NCBI RefSeq assembly: GCF_963662255.1 | Contig: NC_085046.1 | Span: 140,135,762 to 140,199,761, forward strand | DNA from: Cinclus cinclus | Lineage: Eukaryota > Chordata > Aves > Passeriformes > Cinclidae | Direction of reading: 5' to 3' | DNA: 64,000 nucleotides | Shown: positions 1 through 11,900 of the stretch, piece by piece | Layout: each line of letters starts with the position of its first letter | How positions within the stretch are numbered: the stretch's first letter is position 1 | Translations under genes and position numbers: made by a program | The notes under the pieces: generated by a model | Databases searched by the model: none | What the model was told of the DNA's origin: nothing | Seen by the model: only the letters and a program-made list of their open reading frames with translations

Positions 1-2912
1 CTATACTTTAAAAAGAACACACTGACACTGGAGATAAACAGTTTTAACTACATAAGACTTCAAAAATGGAGTTGGACCCCACAGTTCATATGAAACTGTG
101 GGTTAGAAGTACAAAATAATACATATGCACAGCAAAAGCAGAAATACAAAGTTTAATGACTGAGTCATGTGAAAAACAGCCCTTACTTAGGCAAATTGCA
201 TCCTCTTTGCATCATCTCATCAGACTCCAGAGATGCAATGGTTTTTATACTCCAGAAAAAAATAGCACACATGAAAAAGAGGGTACACATGTGCAGCACA
301 TTCTGTTCCTTCTAAGCTGTACCGCTTGTCTAATTCACCATTCCAAATATGTGTCAATTTTTTCAGGACACTGGAAACAGAAATAATAGAACAACATTCT
401 CTGCAGGTCATATTAAATGAAATGATCTTCAGATGCTCAGCTGAGTTTATGACCTGACAGAGACAAGGACTAAAACATAACACCCTAGCAACTCCTAGCA
501 AACATGAAAAGCTGAGGCTCTCATTCTTGCTAAATGGGGCAAAAGACTGACAGAGACCTCAGCATCTATGCACAACTCCCATCAACTTTCATGCAAACCC
601 AGGCAGGAAAGGAAAGCCTGAGAATATTGCTGAAAAAGACCCAGACCAGTGGGGGTGAAACACAGTGATAATGGGAATGACAGTGACACACACACAGCGT
701 ATCACGGACAAACTGAATTACATGCTTCTAATTAAACATCAAAATGCCTAGAAAGAATGCCAGTGCTTAATGTGAGCACTGCTCAGCTTCATACAAGTAT
801 TCCAAACAGAAGAAAATCTACTTTTAAGCATTAGCTTTTTAAAACAGCCTATGTAAAACAAAATTACTAAAATCCAGTTTTATTGTTTAAGTTCAGCCAT
901 GCAAATTGCATGACAGGAAAAAAAACACTCTTTGAAAAATATAATAGAAAGTTTTACATTAGTAAAACTACAGAAACCGAAGTTTCTTTCTCTACTGTTG
1001 CCATACAACAAATAAAAACAAAAAAAAGAAGAAGCTGACTAACGCTGTAGAAATGCCAGCTCAGGAATCTTTCCAAAACAGGAAGAAATCAAAGCTCTTA
1101 TCACTCTTCTAAATTATTTTTCTTTTCATTATCTACAAGACTGCTAACAAGAATATTAGACAAACCATTTCAGTTGACTTTTTGATGAACATCTAAGCAA
1201 ACTGGACTACAAACTGCCAGAAAGCTCAGCACAAGTATGGGGGGAGCTCTATCCCATGGGTCCTTCCGTGAGGCCTGGGGTATAATCCAGTCATCTGGGA
1301 AGAGCTGAGGACCCATAATCTCGTAATTCATACAGCTGGTGAGTGAAGTCTGCATATTCCGCTCACTCTGCTGATATTTGTTATGTTCCTTTCCAACCAC
1401 AGCAAAACAAAAACACATCAATCTCCCTTTCTTTTGGAAGTTACAGGTCAGCCTGTTAGGAAAGCACAAGCACAGTACAAAGCCATAGAGATATTTCTGA
1501 CAGCTAAATTTGAAGCTGGCAGCCAGCAGCAGTGTATGCTCAAAAACCATTCACAATGCTGAAAACAGAAGTTTCCCTTTCTCAGTTTCACAGACAAAAG
1601 GAGGCATAGACCAATGCAGACTTCCACCTGTAAACATTATCAGCAACTTATACACCTTCCAATGACAGAATAATTCAGGCCTTCTTCACAAAAAGGAAGG
1701 GCAAACCTAACCAAGAACTTCATTTATACCCAGAAAAATGACTGTAACAGAAAAGAAATGCATTGGTTCGAACAACACAGATGATTCCCAGTTTCAAAAT
1801 CTGGATCTGTTGGACAGCAGAAATTTACTCCCTTTCAAGAGATTTGTCCCACGGCACAGACAACTAGAGCATTTTGTAAGTACATCTACAAGCAGTGAGG
1901 TCTTTTAGTTTGCATAATTAACCAGGAACTCTTACTACACCTACCTTTGTCCAGTCAGAACTGCCAGCACTCTCATATGCTCATGAACTACTGTGGAAAG
2001 GCTCAAAATGAAGCAGGAACCATTTCTAGCTATTAAACTAGTATTTAACTTTCACTAAGAAAACAACCAAATATAATCTGGCACCACTCCATTTCCCTGC
2101 TACTCTTAAGACTTAAATGTGATTCCATAATACTCCCTGGATGGCAGGTCTACCAGGGATCTCTTCTCTCTCATGAGACTTCCCAAACATCATCTTCTAA
2201 TGCATTCCCTTTTACATCTTCAGCTCTAAGGCTGCATTAGAACTATACTGAAATTCTTGTTCACAAAGGCTTCCAGGAGGAGTTTGGCTTTGTAAATACT
2301 TTATTTATTTATGTCAATTGAACCAATTTTTGTCTAGGTTTAATGAACTAGGCAATGCAAAAGGAAACCAGTTTTGAAGCTACCTTGTACCAACAATCCC
2401 TTCTTGTGAGGGAAATTATCTACTATCTGATCCCCCTTTTTTAACTTAAATTTTGCCCTTAACTGAAAATCACTCTAGTCTTTTAACTTTTCCACATATC
2501 TGCTAGGCAGAGGGGTAGACTTTCTTTGTAGGAGTTGTCTCCCAATTCAACACAGACAACAGAATACCATAAATAAGCATCCCTATTAACACAACAAAAA
2601 AACAGATGTTATTTTCTCCCAGTCGATAAACCCATTATTACATTATGCTCTATCATCCTTCTGTGATAAAAAACATCAGATACAAAAAAAACCCAGAAGG
2701 AAACATTACCATGACTTCCTTAAATCCAGCAACTAAAAGCATCACACTCTCCTACATCAAGTTCAGATCCTAAATGGCCAAAGGGAAGGAGCCAGCCACA
2801 GAAAATCAGTTTTCAGAGCAGTTTCATGTTGACTAACATAAGCTGGCACAGAGAAGAGCCATAAGCTCCAGACAGGGTTCACCAGGTGCATACAATTTAA
2901 TGGTCAACATAC
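1..2912 (-). other. DERL1: DERL1 intron 2 (part), no exon recognised
   Basis: This stretch follows the donor of DERL1 exon 2 on the minus strand. I searched it for the next Derlin-1 coding segment (the loop after the first membrane pair and the next transmembrane helix) and did not see it, so exon 3 probably lies off the left edge. No long open frame, tRNA or clear CR1 copy is visible. It is AT-rich non-coding sequence. Confidence 0.6.
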
Positions 2913-3024
2913 CTGTTTCTAATCGTGATGAATATTGATACAAGAAATACAGATTCACCAAGTAAAGAAATCCTGTTCCAGGTCCCACTGGGAAGAAGAA
3001 AGTTGCTGTTATCGGCCGCCAGAT
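2913..3024 (-). CDS. DERL1: DERL1 coding exon 2
   Basis: Encodes I52 to about residue 88, starting with the derlin WR motif (IWRPIT) and including the motif PVGPGTGFLYLVNLYFLYQY. The segment is strongly hydrophobic, as expected for the second membrane helix. It ends in phase 1 at ACAG|GTATGT. Confidence 0.95.
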
Positions 3025-4630
3025 CTGTCCAGATCAAAAGAGAAAGATACATTTATAAAGTGCAGAATGAACTCACATGCAAAGGCTTTTAATTTACATT
3101 CCTTACTTTATAATGAATGAAAACTTGGAACACCAAGAAGAAGATTAAAAATAGTCCAATTACTGATTGCTGCTGCTTCAGCAGCTTTTATATTTGTGGC
3201 TTGTTTTCAATCCAGTAAGCAAAGCTGTTAAGATTACACCAGAAATAACACAGAACTTTTCAAACTGCCTTCCATCCTATCTTTGCAGTAGTGAATCTTT
3301 AATGCAGTGCAGAAGTGACAAACTGGCAAGGATGCTACCCTGTCCAAAAAAAAACAGCCATAGAAAACCCATTCTTCCCTGTTGAACGGAGGCCAAGGAA
3401 CTCACAGCCTTTAGTGTACCATTCCAGACAGCACGTGCTGCCCTGAGCATTTAGGATCTGCTCTGAGACAGTCTCCCAGCTATGAATATTAGGCATATAT
3501 ATATATATACTGCATGGCAGCATGTAGCAAGGACAGAAAACGTCTGATCATTCCTGAACAAGCTCTTTAAGCAGCAACATTTCCAAATTGAGTATCAGGA
3601 TCCTGAACATCACAGTTCAAGAAGGAATAACAGAACTAGAGAAAAAAACAGTCATTTATGCTACTGAATCTTGGGAACAATACATGAATCAAGGTACAGA
3701 GAGCCACAGGTTTTGTTTTTTTTTTCAGTGAGGATATGAGATGATATAAAAGAAATTTTAGAATTGAAATCTCTTCTCTTCCTTTGTTTTCAGTTCCTCC
3801 AATGAGTGCTCTCCCCCAACAATGAACCTGTAACATCACAGTGCAAGGAAAAAACACGTCCAGCTTGAGATCACTTTTGATATTGCTATTGCACCCAGAA
3901 ACACTGCATGTCTAACACCTCAAGGCATTAGCAGTTACTTTACATGGACCGTACAAAAGCAGAGAAGCTGACAATCCCAAACAGAAGCTTTTTTTAAATT
4001 CCAAACCAGAAGGTGCAAAAGATGAACTCCGTTACAGAATCACAGAATAGGTCATGTTAAAAGGGAGCACAGTGGGTGATCTGGGCCAACCTCCCTGCTC
4101 AAGCAGTCATTCTAGAGCATGTGACACAGGATTGCACTCAGACAGTTCTTGAATAACTCCAGTGAGGGAGATTCCACAGCCTCCTTGGTCAGTCTGTTCC
4201 AGTCCATGGTCACCAAGTTTAGATGGAACATCCTGTGCAGCAGTTTCTGTCCACTGGCATTTGTCCATCCTTTGACACCACTCTTCTGATACTTATAGAA
4301 ACTGATGAGGTCTCCTCTCAGTCCTCTCTCCTCGAGGCTGAACAGGCCCAGCTCCCTCAGCCATTCCTCATCAGAGAGATGCTCCAGTTCCTTGATCACC
4401 TTTGTTGCCCCCAGCTGTACCCACCCCAGGAGTTCCATGTCTCTCTTGTAGCTCTGCCTCAAAACCTCCTGGGCCAAATGCAGCCTAGGATGTTTGTACA
4501 CACTGTAAGCTCCAAGTAACAGCTCCCAAAGTCACGGCCGTACAATGACACAGAACTGGGCAGGTCATCCATAGCCACAGCCATAGAGCTCCTTGACACA
4601 ACAACCAGGGCCCACCAGAACAATTCCCAC

Positions 4631-4671
<41 letters not shown>

Positions 4672-5232
4672 ATCACACCAGAATGAGGCACAAGACGAAT
4701 ACAGGGCTGCCAGGGGCAACAGCCCCTTCTGTCACCCTGGCAGGGATGCGCAGCCCGTCACCGCAGTGGGGGCCCTGGGCCTGGGCCCGGATTTACCCGG
4801 CGCTCTGCCCGCAGACCCTGTACAGGTTGCGCGGGAAGGCGGCTCCACTCCCGTTAGAGGGGCTCTAATCATCTCAGTCACCCCGGGCGCTGTCTCGGCG
4901 TGCGGCGCTTCCAGCGAGCCCGCGGAGCCGGGGGAGCGGCCGGCCCTGCGCGCAGCCCCAGCGAGGCCCACAGCGCGGCCGTGCACTACAACTCCCAGAA
5001 GGCTGCGCGCGCAGCGGGTCACAGTGAGCTGCTGTGCGAGCGCCGCGGGGCACGCTGGGAGCGGTAGTGCGGCCCATACCTGGAAGCGGTGGATGAAGGC
5101 GTCAGGCCAGAGGAAAAGGTTGACGGGGCTGACGAGGCCCAGCTTGCCCACGAGCGGCACCGCGATGGACCCGGCGAACCAGTAACGCGTGATCAGAGGG
5201 ATACTTCGGAACCAGTCCCCCAGGTCCGACAT
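2913..5232 (-). CDS. DERL1: Derlin-1, 5' part (exons 1 and 2; gene continues off window)
   Basis: Derlin-1 is a rhomboid-like pseudoprotease of the ER membrane that helps move misfolded proteins to the cytosol for degradation, working with VCP/p97 and HRD1-type ligases (family knowledge). Coding exons are 5080-5232 (51 codons, phase 0) and 2913-3024 (112 nt, ending phase 1). The first 51 residues begin MSDLGDWFRSIP and hold the first membrane segment. Exon 2 opens with I52-W53-R54, the WR motif typical of derlins, then a hydrophobic segment ending near RLETG. Both introns have GT-AG ends (donor CAG|GTATGG, acceptor GACAG|ATCTGG, donor ACAG|GTATGT). The start is the first ATG and aligns with the known N-terminus. 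It is partial because of the window edge; there is no sign of a pseudogene. Confidence 0.95.
4034..4500 (-). mobile_element. CR1 LINE 3' fragment in DERL1 intron 1
   Basis: The plus strand begins 'acagaatcacagaatag', which is the reverse complement of a CR1 3' end, so the element reads on the minus strand. The minus-strand frame 4112-4501 contains the C-terminal CR1 ORF2 signature (LRELGLFSLEERGLRGDLISFYKY and, later, WNRLTKEAVESPSLELFK). It is 5' truncated and degenerate. Confidence 0.85.
4632..4669. repeat. Poly(A) run of 38 bases
   Basis: An uninterrupted run of A on the plus strand, between the CR1 fragment and the CpG island. The flanking 130 bases to the left are not recognised, so it may be the tail of an unknown retrocopy or a simple repeat. 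Confidence 0.9.
4985..5003 (+). promoter_or_regulatory. ZNF143/Staf-like element 1
   Basis: ACTACAACTCCCAGAAGGC matches closely the known ZNF143 (SBS) consensus of the ACTACAA-TCCCAGAATGC type. It sits in DERL1 intron 1, inside the CpG island. Confidence 0.75.
5050..5068 (-). promoter_or_regulatory. ZNF143/Staf-like element 2 (opposite strand)
   Basis: On the minus strand the bases read ACTACCGCTCCCAGCGTGC, keeping the ACTAC and CTCCCAG cores of the ZNF143 site with changes between. It lies 11 bp beyond the DERL1 exon 1 donor. Confidence 0.55.
5080..5232 (-). CDS. DERL1: DERL1 coding exon 1
   Basis: Encodes residues 1-51, ending RFQ at a CAG|GTATGG donor. The exon lies inside a CpG island and its ATG is 687 bp from the divergent TBC1D31 ATG. 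A reading frame of 166 codons runs on past the donor, but the residues after position 51 no longer resemble derlins, which supports splicing here. Confidence 0.95.
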
Positions 5233-5721
5233 GCTTCAGCTGCGCCTGGCCGCCGCCGAGGCCTCGCCACGAACCGGGCCCTGAAGAAGAGACAAGACGA
5301 AGGTTCAGCTGCTCCTGCCACCTGGTCACGGAGGGAGCCCGAGTCAGACGTGGCGCCACCGAATTCGGCCGAGCCGCCGCCGCTGCTTCCGGCCCCGCCC
5401 CGGCGGCCGGGAGTCCCGCCCCGGGGGTGGAGCGGGGAGCGAGCCGCCGCTGGTGGGCAACAGGGCTGTCGGGTCGTCCAAAGTTCCCTTCCCCGAGGGG
5501 CGCTTGTACTGCGGCGGCGCGGAAAACAGGAGGGAACCGGCAGCAAGTCCTGCGCCTGCGACAGCCTGCAAAAGCCATATTTCGAGTGACCTGTTGTACT
5601 GCGTTATAAACATATCAGCGACGACCCGACGTTTTTAGTCGTTCTAACTTCGTTGCCCAGTGCTGGCCGCGCTCCGCCCTCCCGTTCCCACCCGGGTCCC
5701 CGCGCGACGCCCGCGAGGGAA

Positions 5722-5740
5722 ACTACAACTCCCAGCAGCC
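5722..5740 (+). promoter_or_regulatory. ZNF143/Staf-like element 3, upstream of TBC1D31
   Basis: ACTACAACTCCCAGCAGCC, identical to element 1 over its first 14 bases. It is about 180 bp upstream of the TBC1D31 ATG and is the best candidate regulator of that side of the promoter. Confidence 0.7.
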
Positions 5741-5816
5741 TGCGAGGCCGCAGTTGGAGCGGTTCCATTTCCCGATATCTGGAGGGGAGCGTTCGCCCCC
5801 AGTCCGGCTCTTTCCC

Positions 5817-5821
5817 ATTGG
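5817..5821 (-). promoter_or_regulatory. Inverted CCAAT box
   Basis: ATTGG on the plus strand (CCAAT on the minus), in context CCCATTGGTGA, about 100 bp upstream of the TBC1D31 ATG. This is a plausible NF-Y site in a TATA-less CpG promoter. Confidence 0.45.
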
Positions 5822-5919
5822 TGAAGCGGGAGAGGGCTGTACCACGCGCGTGGCGCCCCTCGGCGCGGAGCGTGGGCGGAGCCCTGAGGGCAGCGCGGGA
5901 GCGGCGGCGCCGGGCGGGG

Positions 5920-8900
5920 ATGGAGCGCTGCGATCTGGGCGAGCGGCGGCGGGGGCGCATCTGGACCCGCAGGGCGGGAGCGGCCGCACCGCGGGGGTAA
6001 CGGGGCCGGGACGGGGGGAGCGGCTGCCCCAGAGCAGCGGGCGGAAGGGGCAGGGCCGGCCCGGGCCCACCTGAGCCTCTGCAGGGTGGTTGAACGGGCA
6101 GCCCGGGTTAGATAACGAAAGGAGCACGTTCCCCTTGAATTACAGAACCGCTACGGTTGGAAGGGGCCTCTGGTGATCTTCCAGTCCAGCCCCGCTGCCA
6201 AGGCAGGGTCACCTAGAGCAGGTTACATAGGAGCGCGTCCAGGTGGGTTTGGAATGTCTCCAGAGAGGGAGCCCACGACCTCCCTGGACAGCCTGTTTGG
6301 TGCTCTGCCATCCTCAACGTGAAGAAGTTCTTTCTCCTGTTGAAGTGAAACTTTTGTGTTTTAGTTCAAGGCCATTGCTCCTCGTCCTGTCGCTGGACAC
6401 CACCGAAAAGAGCCTGGCACCATCCTCATGGCACCTGCCTTTGAGATACTTATATTTATCAATGAGATGCCCTCTTGAAGGTGGAGCAGGTCCTCAAGGA
6501 AGCTGTGAAACTTCTGTGCTCAGGCTGCTCACCTTGACTGGGCACTTAGCCCTTTAGTGCTTCCGTTTTAGTTGTATTGAATAAAATGCCGTGGGGGAAT
6601 TGCAGGAGATGAATCGCAGTGTGGTATGCTATGTAAATACTGCCTGGTCTAAGCTGAAGAGCAGCAGCACAAATGCTGCTTTGGGGGCCTCTGCCCTGGG
6701 GGACTCTGGAGGCAGCCCCTCCTAACTGTGTTCTCCTGGCTTAGTTTAGTGGCAGGGAAACTTGAAAGTCAGAGAGTGACAGCTCTTGAGAAGGTCTTGG
6801 GAGGTGCTGTAGCTACAGTGATAAAAGTACTTATGTTTCAGGGTGGTTTTAGAAACAGAAATCATACTGCATTTGTTAGGGTCTTTAATGTCATAATCCC
6901 ACACAAACATCACTAGATTTCAATTACAATTTAAAATGCTTTATCCTTCTAGTTTCATTTTATGGCCCTTTTATTGAAGAAAAGAACGGGCTTAACAGTG
7001 AGGTATAGTTTTATCTCTAGTCTGCACCGTGGCTGTATGACCTTCTTCTGGGGTTCACTCAGACTTTGAAACATACCCCACAGCCCCATGAAGGTGCTGG
7101 GTAGCATATTCTGTGTCTCAGAGAGCTATCAGCATCTTATATAACCATAGTCAGAGTGTTTTGCAAGTGCTCTGCAGTCTTTAATCAGCCTGCCAATATC
7201 TGGCACAGTTTTGGTGTTTAGTTTACTGTGAATTTACATCCAAGTGATGATACAGAATGATTGGCTTGCTTAGTGTTAGGCAATAAATCCAGGAATAGCA
7301 GATCTTCCAAATCTCAATGTCTTGCTTCCTGGAAAAAACTTCCTCTTACAGGTTATTCTGCTCATACCTGCATCTGGCTCCATTTTATGTGGACAGCACC
7401 ATACAAGGATAGATGTGGAAAACTGGAAACATTTGTTCTGTAATAGCTCGGATGAATAGTAATAAATAAGGCTTTCTTCACAGAAATCATAGAATCATAG
7501 AATGGTTTGGAGTGGAAGGGTCCTTAAAGATCCTCTAGTTCCAGCCCCTTGCCATGGGCCTGGACACCTTCCACTAGACCAGGTTGCTCAGAGCACCATC
7601 CAGACTGGCCTTGAGCACTTCAGGGATAGAGCATCCAGAACCCCTCTAGGGAGCCTGACTGTGTCACCACCTTCACAGTAAAGATCTTTTTCCTAATGTC
7701 TGATGTGAACCCACTGTCTTTCACTTTGAAGCCATTCATCCTTGTTCTGTCATTCCAGGCCTTTGTAAAAAGTCTCTCTCCACCTTTCTTGTAGGCTCCT
7801 TTCAGGTACTGGAAGGCCTCATTTGGGTCACCTCAGAGCCTTCTCTTTTCCAAGCTTAACAATCCCCGTGCTTTTTAAGACTGAAAAGTGATATTAAAAC
7901 TGATTTTCCCCACATCTAATGGGAAATCTAATTAGTGGTTTCTTACACTAATGCACAGCTTCTTAGTTTTCTTGAACATTTCTTTGCAGTGGTAATGATG
8001 AGCCAGGTTTCTTGCTGAGTGTTGAGTTGGGCTTTCAGATACATCAGCATATATTAGTGTTACTCCTTAAGAGAAATCAGGTAACTGGGAACCACATGAA
8101 AAGGTTGTGAATGGTGAATTTCCCCCATCTGCTTTACATCTCTCCTACCTACCTTCCAACCCAGCGAATTACTTCCTTTCTAGTATATTTTTAATATTAG
8201 AAATACATGGGTTTCATAGAAGATTTTTTATAGAACATGGAAAATCAGAATTACAAAATCACGAGATAGAAACATTTTAATCCTATGTCTTGCAGATATA
8301 AATGGTAATAAAATTATTTTAAGCATGATTGTTCTGCTGGCTTTCTTCACAGAGTTATAGTGAACATCATTCACAGTGTCCAGGGGTACCATTCAAAGAC
8401 AGTACATTTTCTGAATGTGGCTTTCAACTGTTCTGGGGATTCTCTCCTCGCTGGAGACCGCCAAGGAAATATATACGTTTTTGACTTGAATGGGAACAGG
8501 TAAGAATATTTCTATCAAGACTTTCTAATTGCCTGAGACATCTCTACCATTCAGGGGTATGGAACTTGCCTGGACAGGATCCCACAGATCAGGTTTTAAC
8601 TAGATACTTTTAAATAGGTAATAATTTGCTCAGGGCTGAAACTTCAACTCAGTGTCTGGTATAGGCTCCCTAAATGTTATTTCATTAGTTCAGCTGCTCA
8701 AAAGATCAAAGGTTTGCAACTGTAAACAGAACAGCAATGCCACAGAACTTCAGTGCTACCACCAAGAGTTATTCTTGGGCCAGTACAGATCAATGAATGA
8801 GCCACGAATTACAGTAGACTAGACCTAGTGTTTTCATTTGCAGAAATACATCAACCAGTCTACTATCAGTTTACTACCAAGTTTTAAAATATTAGGACTG

Positions 8901-11900
8901 ATTTTTAGATCTATTATAATTGAATATGATTTCTTTACTCCCTTCTTTGGAGTTTATTATTTTCTCTCTGAAATATATTGAAACCAATTAAGTTATTACT
9001 TCACTTGACATTAAATGAACCAAAGTTTCCTAACATAATCAGAATGTCTGTTTTTAAATAGGTTCAACCTTGTTCAGAGAACAATGCAGGCTTGCACTGC
9101 TTTGGCATTTAATCTTCGCAGAAAGACAGAGTTTCTTGTGGCTTTGGCAGATTATTCTGTTAAGTGCTTTGATACAGGTAAGGAGAAATTTCAAGGCTTA
9201 CATGCTATCTGTATTGGCACAAAAACTTACATAATTTTAGTTTTGATCTTAATTTTTTGGATAGTTTGTTTTATGGAAATTATACTATGTATTTCGTGCC
9301 ACCTGTCTGAAAAAGAGAAGTTTGGGGTCATGTTGGTTATAGTCCTTGGGTAAATGAACCTAAATGAACCCTTTGCTTTGCCAAAGTCATTCATTCCCAC
9401 TGAGTCACACAGGCTTTTGTTTAACTGAAGTCCACCGCAGGATTGTAGTTAGGTATGTTGCCTTTTTTTAAGCAGTTTTTTATATGTTTACTTAGAATGA
9501 GGTATTCTAGTAAAATAAAGCCAAAACCAGTTGACAGTATGTTAGTTTGCAACTGAACATGTTCTTAATGATATTTACAGTAAAATACTTGAACAAAGTG
9601 ACAATGTAGGCTAAAAGAAATGTCAATACTTCTAAGTATTCAAGTAGTTTTATATTCTTATTCAAAAGCAATATTAAAAATTAACATCACAGCTGTGTGT
9701 CTGTCTTGATTAGAAGCTAAATGGTGAAGGGCAGTGACAATTCATTCTTCATATATTATTCTTTATCTATCAGAAAATGCAGTTTTAATGTCTCCATTAT
9801 GTCCAAATATTATCTGGATTTAAATATTTTAAAAGCTGTAGGAATCACTCATCTACAGTTTTATCGTCTGAGTTTAAGATTATCTGTGAAGATTTTAGTG
9901 CAGCACAATGTTCCTCAAAAGAGAGGAAGGAGTCAAAGTTAAGGTCTGAAATCCTCTGCACTTTTTCTCTTCCTTTCAACAAGACCTTTCAGCAAGACCA
10001 AACTTAGACATTTGGATGCACTTACAGAAATCTTTATTACTCCAGAGAGTACTGAATCTTTATATGGCACTGTTTCCAGATAGCAAGTAATATTGAAGAA
10101 TGTTCTAAAATATGAATGATGCTCACCTAAGTTGGTCCAGTTCCTTAAGGCACTGGACAATACATACCTGATGGGCTCCATCCCTTTCTTTAGAAGACAT
10201 ACTCTCTAATCCCATGTCACCTGTCAGGTGATGTTAGCTTTAAGCACTCCCCTGTCTGTAAGCACAGCAGAAAGTTTGACTGTTAGTCTTTATGAACTGT
10301 TTTACAGCCATTTCCTATCTTTGATGCCACAGCAGTAGCTGGAACCACCCCATGGGCTGCCAGGCAAACCACCCAGTGTAAACAGTGTAATTGCCATGAG
10401 TGCAGTTCGGTTGCTGAGGGAAGATTAGTGGTCATGCAGTCACAAGTGGGAGACATTGTAGTCAGAGGAACCATTTCCTTAGAATGCAGTGCACAGCATA
10501 AAAATGTTCAAAAAGAATTAATGAGCTGTTGCTTTCTGACTCTTGCCTTTCTGTAGTCATAGCCTGTTGTCATTAAACCTTTCTTCTTTGCACCTGTAAA
10601 TAATTGTGCAATCATTCACACATTCTGTCCACAAGTAAAAACAAGTGCAGCCTTCTGACTAGAACATTCATTCTCAGTTTCTGTGGGTGTTCACGTCAGA
10701 TAGTCTGTGAGGCATGGTGAATTTAACTGATCACATTGTTCATGACTTTATAAGAATTATTTTTATTCTAAATTAAACAAGTCTGTGCAAGTTGGCTTTC
10801 TGTGCAGAAACTGAAGTAATGCTCATTCTGAGCATAACTTAAAAAATCTGTTATTTGGAGATGAGGAGAAGGTTGTGCCTCTCTAAGGTATAGTAGCTGT
10901 GTGACAACTGGTACCTTTGTTGTGTGTTGGGCTGGGATGGCAAATGGTTATATACTAGTTATGCTTAGAAGTCTCTTTCACAGCATAGTGTTGACAATAA
11001 ATACTAAAGTAGTAGTTGTTCCACTTGTAATTACTTTCATATCTTTTTCACCAACTTCTGCAGTAACCCAGGAGCTAGTTAGTTGGATGAGAGGCCATGA
11101 ATCTTCAGTGTCTTCCATCTCTGTCCATGGCTGTGGCAAGTATGCCATCACTACTTCCACTGATACAGCTCAACTGTGGGACTTGGACACCTTTCAAAGA
11201 ATAAGAAAGCTGAATGTTCGTCAGTCTGTAGGTATACAAAAAGTGAGTAAAGAGCAATTGATAAAGGGTGAACAAAGCACACCACAGTAGGTATAATATC
11301 ACATATTAATATCACATTACTTATAAATAGTCTTTAAAATGCAGGGGAATATTTTTTGTCATCTTCAGGCCTGTCAACTGTCATCCTATCACATCACCCA
11401 GACCACTGAAATCATGACTCAGTAGTTGGAGAGATCTGCTGGGAACCTTTAAAAACCTCCATTTTTAGAGATACTCAGAACTTGCTTGGACATGACCTTG
11501 ACTTACCTAATTTAACTTGGAAGTTGGAACCATCTTCTAGGTTGACCTTGTATTAGCCTAGGGTGGGCTCAGAGGACCTGTGTAAATTGGTTCCAGCCTG
11601 AATGGTAGTGAGATTTAGGAGTGTTGTTCAGCTTCTTACTCCAAAGCTCTTCTGTCTGAGCAAGCAACGCGCTGAGTGTGGGAACAAAAAAGGCTGAAAA
11701 AAACCTGAGTAAAAAGAAATCACTGCTTTTCAGCCCAGTGTTTTCTTTGCTTCTGTTTGCTGTACAGACACACTGTACAGGGAAGAGCATGGGATGAGAA
11801 GGATGACATGTTTGTGTCAGGGAGTGGTTTAAGTAGGTCTCCCTTAGCATTAGACTGTTTTAAACAGGTCTGCCTGCGCCACCAAATGTCACGCTTTGGT

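Larger units (their letters stand above)
3025..5079 (-). other. DERL1: DERL1 intron 1
   Basis: A 2.06-kb intron with GT-AG ends on the minus strand. It contains a short AT dinucleotide run (3495-3509), a CR1 fragment (about 4034-4500), a 38-base poly(A) run on the plus strand (4632-4669), and, near its 5' end, part of the promoter CpG island with two ZNF143-like elements. Open frames across the poly(A) run are artefacts. Confidence 0.8.
4740..6080. promoter_or_regulatory. CpG island / bidirectional promoter of DERL1 and TBC1D31
   Basis: Base composition switches to GC- and CpG-rich here and back to AT-rich after about 6080. The two start codons (5232 on minus, 5920 on plus) are divergent and 687 bp apart, the usual layout of a bidirectional housekeeping promoter. 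No TATA box is evident. An inverted CCAAT box (ATTGG, 5817-5821) and a GC-rich GTGGGCGGA stretch near 5872 lie just upstream of TBC1D31. Transcription start sites cannot be fixed from sequence. Confidence 0.85.

Noticed and set aside
4459..4719. Open frames with poly-Phe or poly-Lys
   Set aside because: Translation of the 38-base poly(A) run; no gene.
4732..5079. Extension of the Derlin-1 frame past exon 1
   Set aside because: Residues after 51 do not resemble derlins, a good donor lies at the junction, and exon 2 continues the protein exactly.
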